A DNA stretch of 64,000 nucleotides from Allocoprobacillus halotolerans (GCF_024399475.1 NZ_CP101620.1:62001-126000), one strand, 5' to 3'; positions 38,914 through 48,484 are shown, counted from the first letter of the stretch. The notes: a model not told the origin generated them from the sequence alone. Program-made: numbers and translations.

Positions 38914-39585
38914 TTTTATAACCTACTCCCCATACTGTTTGGATATAACGTGGATTTTCAGCCGAATCATTCATCTTTTCTCTTAAATGACGAATATGAA
39001 CCATAATGGAACTACTAGAATTGGTATAATATTTTTCACCCCACAAATCATGAAAAATCTGATCAACACTAACAACTTTTCCTTTATTAACGCAAAGTAG
39101 CCATAAAATAGAAAATTCTGTTGGCGTTAAAGACAACAATTGATTATCTAAATAACAATGATGATTATCTTTATCAATCGTTAAAGCACCAATTGTTAAA
39201 ACGGATTCATCTTTTTTGGTGACATCATTGCATAACGACGTAATTGTGCTTTGATTCTTGCCATCAATTCTAAAGGACGAAATGGTTTCGTGACATAATC
39301 ATCAGCTCCCATTGTTAAACCAGTAATTTTATCTATTTCTGTTTCCTTAGCCGTTAACATAATGATGGGAAAAATCTTTGTTTCACGTATCTTTGAACAT
39401 ATTTTTAAGCCATCAATATCTGGTAACATGATATCTAATACTGCCAAATCTATATCCTCTGTTTCGACACAACGCAAAGCATCACAACCATTATAAAACT
39501 TAAACACCTGATAATTTTCATTTTTTAAATATAATTCAATTAAATCAGCAATTTCTTTTTCATCATCGACAACTAAAATATTCAT
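38906..39585 (-). CDS. VanR-like OmpR-family response regulator (frameshifted)
   Basis: About 226 residues: receiver domain (ILVVDDEKEIADLIELYLKN, phosphoacceptor D51 in LAVLDIMLPD, ADDYVTKPF) and an OmpR/PhoB winged helix (LSLTPTEFSILWLL; VHIRHLREKM). The receiver half is very close to VanR sequences. A coding-strand A6 (39212-39217) breaks the linker; A7 gives SPKKDESVLTIGAL. It precedes and overlaps its kinase by eight bases. The ATG follows AGGTGG. Confidence 0.87.
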
Positions 39586-39646
39586 ATTTCCACCTCTTGT
39601 AACATTATATTACATCATTCATGTGAAAGTCTTAAGAATTTATTAA

Positions 39647-39673
39647 GAAAAAAGAAGAAGTTTTCACTTCTTC
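39647..39673 (-). terminator. Rho-independent terminator of the sigma/anti-sigma operon
   Basis: On the minus strand GAAGAAGT, GAAA loop, ACTTCTTC, then a run of T; it overlaps the anti-sigma gene end. Confidence 0.82.
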
Positions 39674-41087
39674 TAATCATCATATTCTTTTTCATGTGAG
39701 ATGATTGATCCATTAGAGGCATTAATTTTATAATCATATTCATAATTTCCTGATTTAAATGAAACCTCATAATGATAATCATCTAATTCTACTTCTACAT
39801 CATAAACATTTGATGATGAAACATTGGCATGTTGGAAAGCATTTTGTTTAGCTTCATCTTGAGAAATTTTGACTTCACCAACATATTCTTTTTCATTTTT
39901 TAATATAGAACCAGTTGTCGCATTAATCTTATATTCATATTTATAAGACCCACTGACAAATTCATATTCGTATTCATAAATACCATCATCATAATCTTTT
40001 TCAATCTTTTCTTGACTCACTGAACTAACACCAGCATGTTTTTGTGCAATAGATTTGGCTTGACTCTGTGAAATCTGACCAGATGAAGAAGATTGATTAG
40101 ATGATTGACTTGATGACGATGATGACTGATTTGATGAATGACTTGAAGAATGCGTTGCATGTTCTTGATCTTTTTCTTTCTTGATAATTTCACCAGTTGT
40201 GGCATTAATTTCATAATCATATTCGATTTGATCTTTATAGAATTCAACTTCATACACCATCACACCATCATCATAATCCATTTCTACTTTTTTCATTATT
40301 GGATTCGAAACATTAGCGTCTGCTAAAGCAATACTTTGTGCCTTATCTTTACCAATATAACCACTTTCGCTAGCGTTTCCAGTAATCGAAACTTGTTCAA
40401 CTTGATTACTTTGTAATAATAAATTCAATTCATGAATCGATAAATCTTTTAATGAATCAAATGTATATAAAGAATTCTTTGCAACAAGCTGTTGAATAAT
40501 TTCAGCTTTTCCAACTGAAATTTGATATTGTTTAGCAAGAGCTTCAATCTCTTTATCACTGATTGTCTGTGAGACAATTGAACCATTAATATCACTAGCT
40601 TTCAAAAGTTCTTCAATATTTAAAGAAAGTTGTTGTCTTAATTTTTCATTTTCTTGTTCATTTTCACCAGTTACTGAAATCAATAATGAGTTTTTAAGCT
40701 CATCAATATATCCTTCCTTTAACATGGCTCCAATCAATGCATTAACACCAACTTCTATATCACTACCCGTCAAATCCATATCTCCAACTATTTTTTTACC
40801 ATCTTCATTATTTGTTTTCACTTCAACAATTTTATAATCGTCATTTAAATTTAATTCTACACTTGGATTCACATCCAATCCAACAACTGTCTGAACTGCA
40901 TTGGTTGCAGGTAATAACATCAATATCATAGCTGTACACAAGGCAACAACTGGTAAAGCAAAGAGATAACGTCTTTTTTCTTTTTAGTTTCTATAACAAT
41001 ATTTTCATCTCTGCTTTTTAATTCTTCTTTAATATCATCTAAGCGATGAGGCGTTATTTTTGTAAAAGCTTTTTTGATTTCATTCAT
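39673..41087 (-). CDS. RsgI-like anti-sigma factor with PepSY repeats (frameshifted)
   Basis: About 471 residues. A cytoplasmic N-terminus (ATG 41087), one membrane helix (YLFALPVVALCTAMILMLL), then an RsgI-type extracellular domain (VVGLDVNPSVELNLNDDYKI) and three PepSY-like repeats, each ending in a KINATTGxI-type strand, with a Ser-rich linker after the first. A coding-strand A6 (40974-40979) breaks it before the helix; A7 gives KKKKRRYLFALP. It follows an ECF sigma gene, as anti-sigma factors do, and presumably holds that sigma until an envelope signal arrives. Confidence 0.83.
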
Positions 41088-41108
41088 AAGTCTTCGCTCC
41101 TATCTTTT

Positions 41109-41594
41109 TCATTTTTTCATACCACGATGATAACTTGACAAGGATGTTGCGATAGGAATATCTAGCATACTGGCAATTTCATGATGTTTAAGCCCCCATA
41201 ATGAATGCATAATAATGACTTCTCTTTCTTGATCATTTAAACTTTCAAACAAATATTCTAAAATCATTTTCGTATGCATATCTGTTTCAGGTGGACAATA
41301 AAGATGATCTTGATATTCCTGCGTTAAATTTTGTCTTCTTAAATGTAAATAACATTCATTTCTTGCGATGGTATAAATCCATGCCAGTGGTTTTTTCTGT
41401 GACTTATAATTTTTAGTCGCTAAATAAAGTTTCACATAAACTTCCTGTAAAATGTCACTACTATCATCATAGTTTTTAATAATGCTCATGATATATGCAA
41501 AAACACTTGTTTTTGTTTGTTCATATAAAATATCTAAAGCATTATCTTGATGGGGAATCTGAAGAATGAGATTATCTATTTCCTTTTGATTCAT
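41109..41594 (-). CDS. ECF-type RNA polymerase sigma factor
   Basis: About 161 residues from the ATG at 41594 after AAAGGGGG. Region 2 (SSDILQEVYVKLYLATKNYK...PLAWIYTIARNE) and region 4 (LNDQEREVIIMHSLWGLKHHEIASMLDI) are present. As read, the protein ends in HRGMKK-stop inside an A6 run (41112-41117); a seventh A would add MKKIGAKTYE and move the stop to 41080, overlapping the anti-sigma start by eight bases, the usual coupling. A likely promoter region for the operon lies in 41595-41662. Confidence 0.86.
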   Translation of the reverse strand: MNQKEIDNLILQIPHQDNALDILYEQTKTSVFAYIMSIIKNYDDSSDILQEVYVKLYLATKNYKSQKKPLAWIYTIARNECYLHLRRQNLTQEYQDHLYCPPETDMHTKMILEYLFESLNDQEREVIIMHSLWGLKHHEIASMLDIPIATSLSSYHRGMKK

Positions 41595-41662
41595 AATTTT
41601 TCCCCCTTTCACTATACTAATGATATTATCAGTTATATTATTGCATAAATTTTTATTTTTTT

Positions 41663-41692
41663 CTAAAAAAATGATTCCTAAGAATCATTTTG
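41663..41692 (-). terminator. Rho-independent terminator
   Basis: AATGATTC pairs with GAATCATT followed on the minus strand by T7; the TAG stop of the upstream gene is inside. Confidence 0.83.
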
Positions 41693-42358
41693 CAAAGATT
41701 GAATATATTCATCAAGAATGATGTTTTCTAAAAATGTAAGATCAGTAATATGTTGAATTGGTTTTGATTTTAAATATTGTGTTAATTTATTTTGAACAAG
41801 TAAATCAAAATGATAGGGATGTGTCAATGAATGATGTTGTTGACATTGAAAACGAATATAACAGTATTGAATCAGAAAATAATAAAAACGTGACATAAAT
41901 AATTGTTGTAGAATAGGAATCATATATGTTTTAGGATAAGCTTTTTGATTTTTTTCTATTTGTCCACAAAAAAGATTATAAAGATATGGTAAAGGTAATA
42001 ATAAATGAGTCAATGAATTATGAAAATGTTTATAAAATAAATGATCATATAAATAGAGTGCTTCTAAAACAGCGGCTTCTAAATAAATAGCTTGTGAAAT
42101 CGGAACTGTAATCTGAAAATGAAAAAGTTCATCAATATAATGATATAAATCATCAAGACCATAAGCATATAACTGATCTGAAAATTCTTGTTTATAGATA
42201 AGATAATATTGTGCTTTCTGTTGATAAAGTATATCACCACTTAATTGATCTTGTGTTAATGTTTGAATATATTGTTTATCTTGAAAAAAATCCTCATCTA
42301 TAAATTGATATGAAGATTGTAATAAAGTGAGAGAATCAAAAAAATCATTAATATACAT
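41678..42358 (-). CDS. Hypothetical protein, Tyr/Phe/Gln-rich, helical
   Basis: 226 residues with no family I recognise. It is rich in Tyr, Phe, Leu and Gln, has no signal peptide, no clear membrane helix and no catalytic-looking motif; periodic hydrophobics suggest an all-helical cytoplasmic protein. It has its own terminator and is divergent from an XRE regulator 148 bases away, which may control it. Confidence 0.65.
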   Translation of the reverse strand: MYINDFFDSLTLLQSSYQFIDEDFFQDKQYIQTLTQDQLSGDILYQQKAQYYLIYKQEFSDQLYAYGLDDLYHYIDELFHFQITVPISQAIYLEAAVLEALYLYDHLFYKHFHNSLTHLLLPLPYLYNLFCGQIEKNQKAYPKTYMIPILQQLFMSRFYYFLIQYCYIRFQCQQHHSLTHPYHFDLLVQNKLTQYLKSKPIQHITDLTFLENIILDEYIQSLQNDS

Positions 42359-42506
42359 ATTGTCAGCCCCTTAAATAGTTACATATTTATCTATTTATTC
42401 ATTATATCAACAGTTTAAATAGATATCAAATTAAAATCTATTATTTCTGAATATTTCACAGATATTCCTAACACTTCGATATAATGTAAAAAATGAGGTG
42501 AGAAAC

Positions 42507-42860
42507 ATGTTGAAACTTGGTAAAATTTTTGCAGCTAAACTTGAAGAAAAGAATATGACACAAAAGGAAATTGCTAAAAAATTAAATATTTCAGCAGGTG
42601 CTTTCTCAGCATATGTAACTGATACAAATTTTCCACGTTTAGATATTCTCGCTGACATTTGCAGGATTCTTGATATTGATTTAAATCATCTTTTAAATCT
42701 AGAAAGTCATGGAAATCTTGATCTCGTTATTCAAAATAAAGAGGAAGCAAAAGTTCTTCGTGAGATGAGAAAACTTTCAAATAAAGAACGTGAACTATTT
42801 TTAGAAAACATACAATCATTTTTAAAACTTCTTGAAAAGATGAAAGATATAAAGGAATAG
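42507..42860 (+). CDS. XRE-family transcriptional regulator
   Basis: 117 residues from the ATG at 42507 (site GAGGTGAG). The N-terminal helix-turn-helix reads EEKNMTQKEIAKKLNISAGAFSAYVTDTNFP; the C-terminal half is a helical oligomerisation-like segment (MRKLSNKERELFLENIQSFLKLLEKM). TATAAT at 42480-42485 with TTCACA upstream is a possible promoter. Divergent from the unknown 226-residue gene. Confidence 0.85.
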   Translation: MLKLGKIFAAKLEEKNMTQKEIAKKLNISAGAFSAYVTDTNFPRLDILADICRILDIDLNHLLNLESHGNLDLVIQNKEEAKVLREMRKLSNKERELFLENIQSFLKLLEKMKDIKE

Positions 42861-42997
42861 TTATGCTATTTCTTTTTTTAATATCGATATTTACTTTAAG
42901 CAATTTTATTATACTACACAAAATAAATATTTGCAATAAGTAAACTTATATATTCTTTAAATTTGACATTTTTTTCATCTTGAAAGCACTGTCTACA

Positions 42998-43085
42998 TTG
43001 ACTTTAGAGGCTATTTGACTTATAATCACAGTAGGTGAAATTCCTTCACCACAATCAGAAAAGTTACACAATTTTCTGATTTGTC
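42998..43085 (+). promoter_or_regulatory. Strong promoter and two-hairpin leader of the GGGtGRT operon
   Basis: TTGACT (42998-43003), 17 bases, TATAAT (43021-43026). The ~88-base leader starts with two hairpins: GGTGAA/TTCACC (43034-43050) and ATCAGAAAA/TTTTCTGAT (43054-43080, nine perfect pairs). Neither is followed by a T-run, so they are more likely RNA-stabilising or protein-binding than terminators. Nothing else is seen in 42861-42997. Confidence 0.65.
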
Positions 43086-43120
43086 TGGCTAATCATTTTG
43101 AAGATGAAAGGAGTAAAAAA

Positions 43121-43813
43121 ATGATTTATACAAAAGAAGTAGAAGAAATGTGTACTGTTGCACGCGGTGCAAGTCATGGATGTGCTCCAATTCCTGAAGA
43201 AGGAAAATGGGTATATTCAAGAGAAATCAAAGATATTTCTGGATTAACACATGGTGTTGGTTGGTGTGCTCCTCAACAAGGTGCATGTAAATTAACTTTA
43301 AATGTTAAAGAAGGAATTATCGAAGAAGCATTAATTGAAACACTTGGTTGTTCAGGTATGACTCATTCTGCCGCAATGGCAAGTGAAGCTTTAGTTGGTA
43401 AAACTTTATTAGAAGGTTTAAATACTGACTTAGTTTGTGATGCTATTAACACAGCAATGAGAGAATTATTCTTACAAATTGTTTATGGTCGTACTCAATC
43501 TGCTTTCTCTGAAGGAGGACTTACAGTTGGTTCTGGTCTTGAAGATTTAGGTAAAGGATTAAGAAGTATGCTTGGTACTGCTTATTCAACAAAATTAAAA
43601 GGACCTAGATATCTTGAATTAACTGAAGGTTATATTAACAGACTCGCTTTAGATGAAAACAATGAAATCATTGGTTATGAATTCATTAATCTTGGAAGAA
43701 TGATGGATATGGTTAAAGCTGGAAAAGATGCTAATGAAGCAATTAAAGAAGCTACTGGTACTTACGGTAGATTCGATAGTGCTGCAAAATACATCGATCC
43801 AAGAAAGGAATAA
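43121..43813 (+). CDS. Iron-sulfur cluster assembly scaffold-like protein
   Basis: 230 residues, IscU/NifU-like in the middle: NVKEGIIEEALIETLGCSGMTHSAAMASEALVGKTLLEGL matches the scaffold pattern with a conserved Cys. Extra Cys occur in SHGCAPIP, GWCAPQQGAC and LVCDAI, which could form a cluster site. It is consistently paired with GGGtGRT proteins in anaerobes. The role is unknown; cluster binding or delivery is an inference. ATG follows GAAAGGAG. Intact, as expected for a well-expressed gene with few homopolymers. Confidence 0.8.
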   Translation: MIYTKEVEEMCTVARGASHGCAPIPEEGKWVYSREIKDISGLTHGVGWCAPQQGACKLTLNVKEGIIEEALIETLGCSGMTHSAAMASEALVGKTLLEGLNTDLVCDAINTAMRELFLQIVYGRTQSAFSEGGLTVGSGLEDLGKGLRSMLGTAYSTKLKGPRYLELTEGYINRLALDENNEIIGYEFINLGRMMDMVKAGKDANEAIKEATGTYGRFDSAAKYIDPRKE

Positions 43814-43826
43814 TGGAGGTACGAAA

Positions 43827-44825
43827 ATGGCATTATTTGAAAATTATGAACGTAGAATCGATCAAATTAACGCTGCATTAGCGAAATATGATATTAAATC
43901 AATTGAAGAAGCTAAAGCAATTTGTGATGAAAAAGGTATTGATGTTTATAACATCGTTAAATCAACTCAACCAATCTGTTTTGAAAATGCTTGCTGGGCT
44001 TATACAGTTGGTGCTGCTATGGCTATTAAAAATGGGGATACAAAAGCTGTAGACGCTGCAAAAACTATCGGTATTGGTTTACAATCATTCTGTATTCCAG
44101 GATCAGTTGCTGATGATCGTAAAGTTGGTTTAGGTCATGGTAACTTAGGATCTATGTTATTAGATGAAAAAACTGAATGTTTTGCTTTCTTAGCTGGACA
44201 TGAATCATTTGCTGCTGCTGAAGGAGCTATTAAAATTGCTGAAAAAGCAAATAAAGTTAGAACTAAACCTCTTAGAGTTATCTTAAATGGTTTAGGAAAA
44301 GATGCTGCTAAAATCATCTCAAGAATCAACGGTTTCACTTATGTAGAAACTCAATTCGATTATTTCACAGGTGAAGTCAAAGAAGTTTCAAGAACTGCTT
44401 ATTCAGATGGTCCAAGAGCAAAAGTTAACTGCTATGGTGCTGATGATGTTCGTGAAGGTGTTGCAATTATGCACAAAGAAGGTGTAGACGTTTCTATCAC
44501 TGGTAACTCTACTAACCCTACTCGTTTCCAACATCCAGTTGCTGGTACTTATAAAAAAGAATGTGTAGAACAAGGTAAAAAATATTTCTCAGTAGCTTCA
44601 GGTGGAGGAACAGGACGTACATTACATCCTGATAATATGGCTGCTGGTCCTGCTTCTTATGGTATGACAGATACTATGGGACGTATGCACAGTGATGCTC
44701 AATTTGCTGGTTCTTCATCAGTTCCTGCTCACGTAGAAATGATGGGATTAATCGGTATGGGTAACAACCCAATGGTTGGAGCAACTGTTGCTGTTGCTGT
44801 AGCAATCGAAGAAGCTTGTAAATAA
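43827..44825 (+). CDS. GGGtGRT protein
   Basis: 332 residues of the family named for its glycine-rich motif, here SGGGTGRTLHPDNMAAGPASYGM (PF14057). Other conserved-looking stretches are GLGHGNLGSMLLDEK and GNSTNPTRFQHPVAGTY. No enzyme activity is established. It is 13 bases after the scaffold-like gene with its own ATGGAGGTACG site, and the operon has a strong promoter and terminator, so high expression is likely. Partnership with the scaffold-like protein is inferred from the conserved pairing. Confidence 0.9.
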   Translation: MALFENYERRIDQINAALAKYDIKSIEEAKAICDEKGIDVYNIVKSTQPICFENACWAYTVGAAMAIKNGDTKAVDAAKTIGIGLQSFCIPGSVADDRKVGLGHGNLGSMLLDEKTECFAFLAGHESFAAAEGAIKIAEKANKVRTKPLRVILNGLGKDAAKIISRINGFTYVETQFDYFTGEVKEVSRTAYSDGPRAKVNCYGADDVREGVAIMHKEGVDVSITGNSTNPTRFQHPVAGTYKKECVEQGKKYFSVASGGGTGRTLHPDNMAAGPASYGMTDTMGRMHSDAQFAGSSSVPAHVEMMGLIGMGNNPMVGATVAVAVAIEEACK

Positions 44826-44828
44826 TCT

Positions 44829-44861
44829 TTAAAAAGTCTTGATTTTATCAGGACTTTTTTT
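44829..44861 (+). terminator. Rho-independent terminator of the GGGtGRT operon
   Basis: AAAAAGTCTTGA and TCAGGACTTTTTTT form the stem and T-run. Confidence 0.83.
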
Positions 44862-44906
44862 ATTTCAGTATAAATTATTTTTATTTTTCAAATTAGGGCA
44901 ATTTAC

Positions 44907-44939
44907 TTTTTGACACCTTTTCGACACCTTTTCGACACC
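44907..44939. repeat. Three tandem 11-bp repeats at the prophage edge
   Basis: TTTTTGACACC followed by two exact copies of TTTTCGACACC, then C. They lie between the last chromosomal terminator and the first prophage gene, where an attachment site would be expected. Confidence 0.6.
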
Positions 44940-44950
44940 CTAAAGGCACA

Positions 44951-44989
44951 AAAAAACACCTCTAACCATAATGGCTAGAGGCTTTTTTC
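44951..44989. terminator. Bidirectional terminator at the end of the prophage late operon
   Basis: CCTCTAaCCAT and ATGGcTAGAGG pair, with T-runs on both sides (TGTTTTTTT on the minus strand). Confidence 0.8.
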
Positions 44990-45166
44990 TATATATTTCT
45001 TGTCGAATTCATATGTGTAGAACTCTGAATTATTGTATCTTACAACAACAGTATCTGGTGTTTCTTTAATTACATACAACGGACGAGAATAGAGCCACAA
45101 GGGCATATACTCGTGGTCAATCGTTTGTGCTCGATATTGTATTTTTACAAAAATAAAGCTTACCAT
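44975..45166 (-). CDS. Small phage protein, last of the late operon
   Basis: 63 residues, MVSFIFVKIQYRAQTIDHEY and onward, Tyr-rich, no family recognised. Ten bases after the endolysin stop with an AAGG site; its 3' end lies inside the terminator stem. Confidence 0.55.
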   Translation of the reverse strand: MVSFIFVKIQYRAQTIDHEYMPLWLYSRPLYVIKETPDTVVVRYNNSEFYTYEFDKKYIEKSL

Positions 45167-45176
45167 ATCTTATGCC

Positions 45177-46037
45177 TTACTGTTTACTGTTTAAATATTT
45201 CTGGAACGCTTTTACAACATCTGATGGTCCACTACATACACCATCTACTGGTGTACCGAGTTTTTTCTGCATTTTTTTAATTGTGTTAGGTCCAATATGC
45301 CCATCCTGTGTTGCTCCACACCATTTTTGGATAGCTTTAATTAAAGGTGAATAAGATTTTCCTGGATCAGTCACCCATTCAAACGTATCGCTTTGCAATC
45401 CTGGATTTTGTGATTTGTACGCTTTAAATTGGTGTGATACTTTTCCATCCTGTTCTGTACCAAATACTTTCTGTGCTAATTTTGTTGTCTTTGGTCCCCA
45501 CCATCCATCTACATCAATCTTATTTTTAGATGATGAACTAGAAGAACTAGATGATGTAGATGCTTTATATTTTGGACGCCCATATCCACGAATAGAAGCG
45601 TTACCTACTGTTATTGTACGTCTACCTACTGCATCTGATTTGTTACCTTCGATTACAGTGATTGTTTTCCCACTCACTTTCTCAACAATTCCAACGTGTT
45701 CTGGCCAACCGTCTTTTTTATCCCAATCGTACATAATAATATCTCCAGCTTTCGGAGTGATATTATCGTCTTCAATCCAGATGCCTTTTTTCTTCATGAG
45801 TTCAATCATATTTCCACAGCTACATTCTGTTGGAATGATGTCTGTTGCCCCACATTTAACAGCACATGCGCTTACAAAGATAGCACACCAAGAATCGGTG
45901 TACTTCGCTTTGTATCCTCTAGCCAAGGACTTTTGAGAATTATAGACATCAATGATTTTTTTATGACTTCCATTGCTTTCCTTACATCCAATCCATGATT
46001 TTGCTTGATTAATAATCTGTGTACTTGTACAACTCAT
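45177..46037 (-). CDS. Phage endolysin, CHAP domain with peptidoglycan-binding repeats
   Basis: 286 residues. The N-terminal CHAP-type amidase/endopeptidase domain has its catalytic Cys in YTDSWCAIFVSACA and His in WPEHVGIVEKV. A poly-Ser linker (residues ~161-169) joins two PG_binding-like modules (VDGWWGPKTTKLAQ; ATQDGHIGPNTIKKMQ). It degrades host peptidoglycan for lysis, with the holin upstream. Intact. Confidence 0.88.
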   Translation of the reverse strand: MSCTSTQIINQAKSWIGCKESNGSHKKIIDVYNSQKSLARGYKAKYTDSWCAIFVSACAVKCGATDIIPTECSCGNMIELMKKKGIWIEDDNITPKAGDIIMYDWDKKDGWPEHVGIVEKVSGKTITVIEGNKSDAVGRRTITVGNASIRGYGRPKYKASTSSSSSSSSSKNKIDVDGWWGPKTTKLAQKVFGTEQDGKVSHQFKAYKSQNPGLQSDTFEWVTDPGKSYSPLIKAIQKWCGATQDGHIGPNTIKKMQKKLGTPVDGVCSGPSDVVKAFQKYLNSKQ

Positions 46038-46089
46038 AATTATTTCCTCCTAATTTTTATTTTTCCAATTTAAAAGAGCAGCCAAATGA

Positions 46090-46542
46090 CTACTCTTGTT
46101 CTTCCTGATTAACAACTTTATCAGCAACCTCTAAACCTTTAACTAATATATTAGGCACATTGTAGCCAGCTTCTACGAAATTCTCTAAAATGCTTCTTAA
46201 TTCATTAACCAATAGCGAAGCTAGAACAAAGTAACCTAAAAGCGTTGTGATGCCTAAGTCCATTCCTAAGGTATTTCCAATTTCTATAAAAACTGCACTT
46301 GCTGCAAAGGCAACAAGGATCATCAACCAGTACCCTAGTTTCTTTAATACTCCTTGCCATCCTTTCATGCTATTTTCTTTGCCGGCCATTCGTGACTTCA
46401 TCCAACCTGTTAGCCAGTCAGCGATATTAAATAACAAGAAAATTGCGAACAAAATCCAATGTTCGCCGAACACAAAGCTTAGAACTGCTACAATGCTACC
46501 TAGGACAGCATTGTATGAATCCATATAATTCATGTTTTTCAT
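46090..46542 (-). CDS. Phage holin (toxin secretion/phage lysis family)
   Basis: 150 residues of the Bacteriophage_holin_4_1 type: hydrophobic helices around AVLGSIVAVLSFVFGEHWILFAIFLLF, the signature DWLTGWMKSRMAGKENSMKGWQGVLKKLGYWLMILVAF, and a further helix (GITTLLGYFVLASLLVNEL). It makes the membrane lesion that lets the endolysin out. The ATG at 46542 is behind GAGGTGG. Confidence 0.88.
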   Translation of the reverse strand: MKNMNYMDSYNAVLGSIVAVLSFVFGEHWILFAIFLLFNIADWLTGWMKSRMAGKENSMKGWQGVLKKLGYWLMILVAFAASAVFIEIGNTLGMDLGITTLLGYFVLASLLVNELRSILENFVEAGYNVPNILVKGLEVADKVVNQEEQE

Positions 46543-46557
46543 AACCTCCACCTCTGT

Positions 46558-46824
46558 CTACTGTACTTCAATACATTTGTTTTCCCATTTCTTATAAGCA
46601 TCAAGATAAAGCTGCTTCTTGTCACCATTAAAAGTACATTCATAATACATACCATCTGAAACAGTTGTACTTAGCAATGCTTTATTATTTTGAAGTGCTT
46701 TACATGACCACACAACAAATACATCTTCATTTGTGATGTGTTTGTTGTCTGTTTTATCAGCATGTTCATTAAAATAATCAACCACTGATTTAATACATAA
46801 TTCAATAAACTCTTTGTTACCCAT
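46558..46824 (-). CDS. Phage protein, DUF6275-like
   Basis: 88 residues; VDYFNEHADKTDNKHITNEDVFVVWSCKALQNNKALLSTT matches my memory of DUF6275 phage proteins near holins. Function unknown. ATG follows GGAAATTAGAAGG. Confidence 0.75.
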   Translation of the reverse strand: MGNKEFIELCIKSVVDYFNEHADKTDNKHITNEDVFVVWSCKALQNNKALLSTTVSDGMYYECTFNGDKKQLYLDAYKKWENKCIEVQ

Positions 46825-46901
46825 CCTTCTAATTTCCTTTCATTAAAATAAAAAAACACCCATCTAAGAACGCCTTAATTACAATATTCAATATTCAATT
46901 G

Positions 46902-47548
46902 TTAAACTAATTCAAAGTAGTTGCCTACAAGGCTTTCACACGTCGCATATAACGGTTGTTCTGAATCTCTAATACATTTATATATCTTTTCATTTTCAAT
47001 GTAATACTTGCCCTTATACACTGTCATTGTCTGATCATATGGAATCGGATCTTCTAATGTTCCTGCATGTTCAATATCAATTCTTTCATATAATGCTGCT
47101 GTTTCAATTCCTGGTGCTTGATTTTCTAATACAACAGGAATGTCATTTCTTACTTTCCACAACTCACCACCGTATTCTATACGGTTTTCTTTTCCTTGTT
47201 CATTTAGTTTTGTCAATGGTTTACCAACAAATGATTTCCATGTTGGATAACAGTAAGGAATAGTGGCGGCTTGTGCATCAGGAAGTTCAATCAAGAAAGT
47301 TGCTCTCGCATTTGCTAACATCATTTTTTGAAGTTGAGCTTCTTGTTCTGCTTTTTTATTTTCTGTACTAGGCTGTTCATCTAAAACAAACTTTCCATCC
47401 TGATAAACATAATCCTGAAGATTATCAAAAAACTCATTCTTTCTTCTTCGTTCTCAAACTCATATTCTACTGTTGTATCTTCTTTTGTATATATGCAATT
47501 AGCACGTACACAGCGATTATTTTCATCTAATTTAATAATATCTTTCAT
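46902..47548 (-). CDS. Phage structural-region protein (frameshifted)
   Basis: About 215 residues restored. The N-terminal part (ATG 47548, site GAAGGTGAT) reads MKDIIKLDENNRCVRANCIY; a base missing near 47437-47440 (AGAATGAG for AGAAATGAG) shifts it from QDYVYQDGKFVLDEQPS, a coil (KKAEQEAQLQKMMLANARA) and a C-terminal domain of ~120 residues. The position between tail fibre and lysis genes suggests a tail-fibre accessory or baseplate-tip protein; the family is not recognised. Confidence 0.6.
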
Positions 47549-48484
47549 ATAATTTATCACCTTCTATGCCTTCCCTATAACTCTTGTTATGCTAAAACTT
47601 TTAGTTGTATTATCCATTAATGATTTATACTTAGCTTTTGCTAAATGTAAATTTGTTTCAGTAGTCAATACAGTGTTTATTCCATAAAGGTTAAAATCCT
47701 CATCATATCCACCTTTATAAACACGCCCATCATAAGTTTCAGATGTATAAGTTGGAATTTCAAAACTCATGCCATTAGATGTTCTCAATTCTAATTTGTT
47801 AAATGCTCTATACGTTCTACTCAATGTTATATCATCGCCCTCTTGAGCACTTCCAGTCCATAAAGTATATTCTCCAGCTATTAGTTTCCAATTGGTCCAA
47901 CTTTGATTGTAAGCACAAATCCACATTCTTCCTCTAACAGGATATATTTCATACAACACAACATATGCAATCGTAGAAGATATAACATAGGGTGTTTTTA
48001 AAACAACCATTTCTGCAATTGGCAAATTTGTAGCACCATCTGGATTATTATAAGTATTAATATACTCTAATCTTCCATTACGTGCCCCTGTTAGGTCGAC
48101 TTGCAAACCATCATTACTAACAATAGGATATTTTAGAATCCCCGTAGTATCTTTTGTCAAATACTCACTAGCATTTATATTTCCTAATTTTTTAGAATTA
48201 TCGGAAGTTCCACCGTTAGCCGGCATTGAAGTCGGTTTATTTATTAGGTTGTTATAATCTTGTACACATATCCAATCGTTCCATGTTCCACTTGTTTTCC
48301 CTCTTATATAAACTTTTTGATTTGCTAATCTTGGAATATATATTTGATTTTCTCCTCCTGGGACACTTGCATATATAAGCATTGATGGTAGAATAAAAAC
48401 TGTACAAGGTAAATGACAGAGAAAATCATTGATGGTACAATGTCATATGAATTATAAAACAAACAGAATGAGAGGAAGAAACAT

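Noticed and set aside
36986-39585. Vancomycin-resistance cluster
   Set aside because: Only VanR/VanS-like regulators are present; no ligase, dehydrogenase or VanX/VanY gene was found.
44907-44939. CRISPR repeats
   Set aside because: Only three adjacent 11-base units with no spacers and no cas genes.
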